Positions 61,668 to 64,000 of a DNA stretch of 64,000 bases are shown one piece after another. The stretch is from the NCBI GenBank assembly GCA_905250075.1, contig CAJNOP010000668.1, positions 38,290 through 102,289 of the forward strand. The letters run 5' to 3'. The notes below the pieces were generated by a model, which worked only from the letters and a program-made list of their open reading frames with translations, had not been told where the DNA came from and did not search any database. Made by a program: the position numbers and the translations under genes. How positions within the stretch are numbered: the first letter of the stretch is position 1; each line of letters begins with the position of its first letter. Source of the stretch: Rotaria sp. Silwood1 (lineage: Eukaryota > Rotifera > Eurotatoria > Philodinida > Philodinidae).

Positions 61668-62460
61668 ATGGCATGTTTTGAAACAAGCAATATACCTATC
61701 ATTCAATTATTGTTCGATGGACAAATATGTTCTATGTGTACTGTTTCTGAGGAAGATAATGATGGATTGTTAGTAAACAAATCGATGATAGCTCATCACA
61801 TTCTTCTTCATATTGATTTAGTTTTACAAATAATTGATCATTTACATGTACTACTCGATTGACTTGTACCTAATTTTCAGACTGTGGTTATTCAAATGTG
61901 TCAATTTTGAATATTTAGTTTATAAAGAGTATCTCACAATGAATTTGATTTTAATAATATCTTCTTGAATATTCGCTTGTTTATCGAAACAAACAATAGA
62001 GGATAAATAATTTTCGAAAAAATTTTTTTGATTTTACATTTCAGTAAGAATATCTTTCGATGTTACATTTTTTCAATGAATAGTATTATGACTATCATCT
62101 CAGAAAACAATTTCAACTATTCTATAGCTACGACTTCTTGTTGATGAAACACAAAAAAAAAATTGTTTTATATGATTATTTCGAGAATTAATCAATGAAT
62201 GAATTATCATATCGTTCTTTGGAGAAATCCAATATTTCCTGAAGATTTCATTTCTATATTCTCATGTTACCAGCAGAACATTCTGAATTGATTCCATCAA
62301 GAATAATTGTTTCTTTCAAATTGGACACTTCACCAGAATGCTGCAAAACTTCATATGCATCAATTAATCCTCAACATAATCATATGATCCTTTGTCTAAC
62401 TTTCAATGTCTTCATTCTGAGAGTACACTATCATGTCCTCAATTAGCTAAATTCACATTA
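61668..62460 (+). other. Possible decayed coding region
   Basis: Two short protein-like open stretches (61668-61862, MACFETSNIPIIQLLFDGQI; 62264-62446, MLPAEHSELIPSRIIVSFKL) have codon use like real genes but no splice partners. They may belong to the same dead gene as 63140-63430. Confidence 0.3.
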
Positions 62461-63139
62461 TTAGAATATATAATTGGACTTGTTATTGATGCTTCCACAT
62501 CATCGTCAAACTGATTATACATCTCTGAACAAAAGTCTTTGCAGTCGTTCTTTTTCTTTTACAGTACATATTTAATATCGAACTTCTTGTCAATCTGAAG
62601 AGTGAAATGAGAATTTATTTTATATCGTCTATAACTAATCACCATTTGATTCGTTCAAGGTTGCATAGGTATTATCATATTATCGACCAATACAAGACCT
62701 ATGTTAGCTGGCACAGTCGTCTACAAATTTTCTTTTTGCACGTTTAATGCTGAGGGTAGTTTCAATATGTTTCACACTTTAATCTATACTATTGACTTAA
62801 TATTTTCGATAGAGTTAAGAGAAATATGTGTATGGTTAATCGAGAGTGTATGGTCTATCAAGCGGAAAAGATATTGAAATTATTCGTAGAATGAAACGCA
62901 CAGACATAAAATTTGTAAACTTTGAATAAATCGAATGATGGTTGGTGGTAGATGGTGCAAAATAAAGCATTTATTTTATTCTCCCGATTAAGAAGTTCGA
63001 TATTAAATATGCAATCTAGAAAAAAAAAGAGGGAAACAGGTAAGACTTGTCCAGGAGTGAATCATCAAATATTAGAATAGTTGAACATATGGAAAATATA
63101 ATGATTACAGAACATGAGAAGTTTTTTTATTAAAGACTT

Positions 63140-63430
63140 AATTCCGTCGTGCTTGTCAAATAACAACTTATTTTTCAATTGACATAAAGTTGCCATCACG
63201 AATTCGTAAACTTATTCTTTTAGCAGAAACACGTACATTTGTTTTATTTGATAAAATATTTATTGATTAAATTATTTTAGCTGTTAGTTGAATAAATCCA
63301 TTGATCCAACCGTGAATTCATTATTTAATTGATGAAAATGAAATCTGAATTATTGCTCGTCAATTTTCCAATGTAAAATATTTGAAATTATTACTTCTAT
63401 TAGAAAAATATTCATTTATTTGTTGTTTGA
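63140..63430 (+). pseudogene. Decayed F-box/LRR-like fragment
   Basis: One frame reads FRRACQITTYFSIDIKLPSR, then IRKLILLAETRTFVLFDKIF. After stops comes IIARQFSNVKYLKLLLLLEK. The style matches the C-terminal LRR part of bdelloid F-box proteins. Several in-frame stops show that it is dead. Confidence 0.4.
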
Positions 63431-64000
63431 AAACATTTTCATAGACGAGATACCATATGATTGAAAATAAATATTATTTTCTGGTCTAAATTTGTTTATT
63501 AATCAAGAGAATTAGTTGATGTACAATTAGATTATAATTCAGATGGAATTATATGCTATAATAAGTCTATTCTATTCGAAATACAAATTTCATATCTAGT
63601 AAACATCCTTTTCATATAGATTGTTCATCTTCAACTGTATTCGTTTGGTTGTAATTGTTTAAATATTCAAATAAAATCATTTAAATGTACATCTTATATG
63701 TTAATAAATGGATTCTATAAATAAAGCAAAGTTCGATATTCGATTATTTTTTCACTAGATTAAATATTTGTTATATTATCAGACATATGTTTGTTCTCAT
63801 CGACAGTTTTCTATATCAGATTAATTAAATTGTTTTTCGTTTCTGTTTATTCTCATTCTAGAAGATATCTGTTGTTAGATTTCAATTAATGATTATATTT
63901 TTTTCTCATTTTCGAGATAATCAAATATAGAGACAGTTAAATTGACTATAACTACAACAATGATCAAAATTCTGGTCATATCAATATTAAAGATAATCTT
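63431..64000. other. Window end, no gene seen
   Basis: AT-rich sequence without a supported feature. Confidence 0.4.

Overview
The window looks like a draft assembly of an animal nuclear genome, most likely a bdelloid rotifer. It is very AT-rich. Genes are split by many short introns of about 50-80 nt with clean GT...AG ends. F-box/leucine-rich-repeat-like genes recur. One intronless, GC-rich gene of bacterial type is present. G-rich stretches resemble TGTGGG, the telomeric repeat reported for the bdelloid Adineta. Two runs of N (100 nt at 8008 and 10 nt at 44507) mark assembly joins. All assignments were made by reading the sequence; no database was searched.

Layout. 0.6-7.6 kb: the 3' part of a 22-exon gene for a PLAT/LH2-repeat protein (LOXHD1 type), followed by a decayed further repeat. 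10.2-10.8 kb (-): a two-membrane-segment protein. 11.9-28.2 kb: a stretch carrying ten fold-back repeats built from TGTGGG-like arms. Among them lie a membrane-anchored PAN/Apple protein (13.0-15.9 kb), a complete long-chain acyl-CoA synthetase (17.6-20.1 kb), unresolved exon remnants (20.7-22.4 kb), an F-box-like protein (24-25.7 kb) and a horizontally acquired enolase-superfamily gene resembling cis-3-hydroxy-L-proline dehydratase (26.3-27.4 kb, -).

28.9-39.9 kb is a duplicated block. The order 3CxxC zinc-finger gene, small secreted-protein gene, tRNA-Arg(CCU) occurs twice. The first copy is wrecked: a mariner with roughly 248-bp inverted repeats sits in the zinc-finger gene, and the tRNA gene is split by an 86-bp insertion. 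The second copy looks intact. A third zinc-finger remnant, an internally deleted pogo element and a fold-back element lie between them.

44.3-44.7 kb (-): both ends of an SLC34 sodium-phosphate cotransporter gene, joined by a 10-N gap. 51.0-52.7 kb: a complete DEG/ENaC-type channel. 53.6-54.2 kb (-): a small gene resembling the FP domain of proteasome inhibitor PI31. 55.3-58.2 kb (-): a three-exon F-box/LRR-like gene. 58.8-59.5 kb: a fold-back element flanked by TTAA. 61-64 kb: mostly decayed sequence with traces of an F-box/LRR-like gene. The genes do not form one pathway. The region reads as accessory, repeat-rich chromatin with duplicated, decayed and acquired genes.
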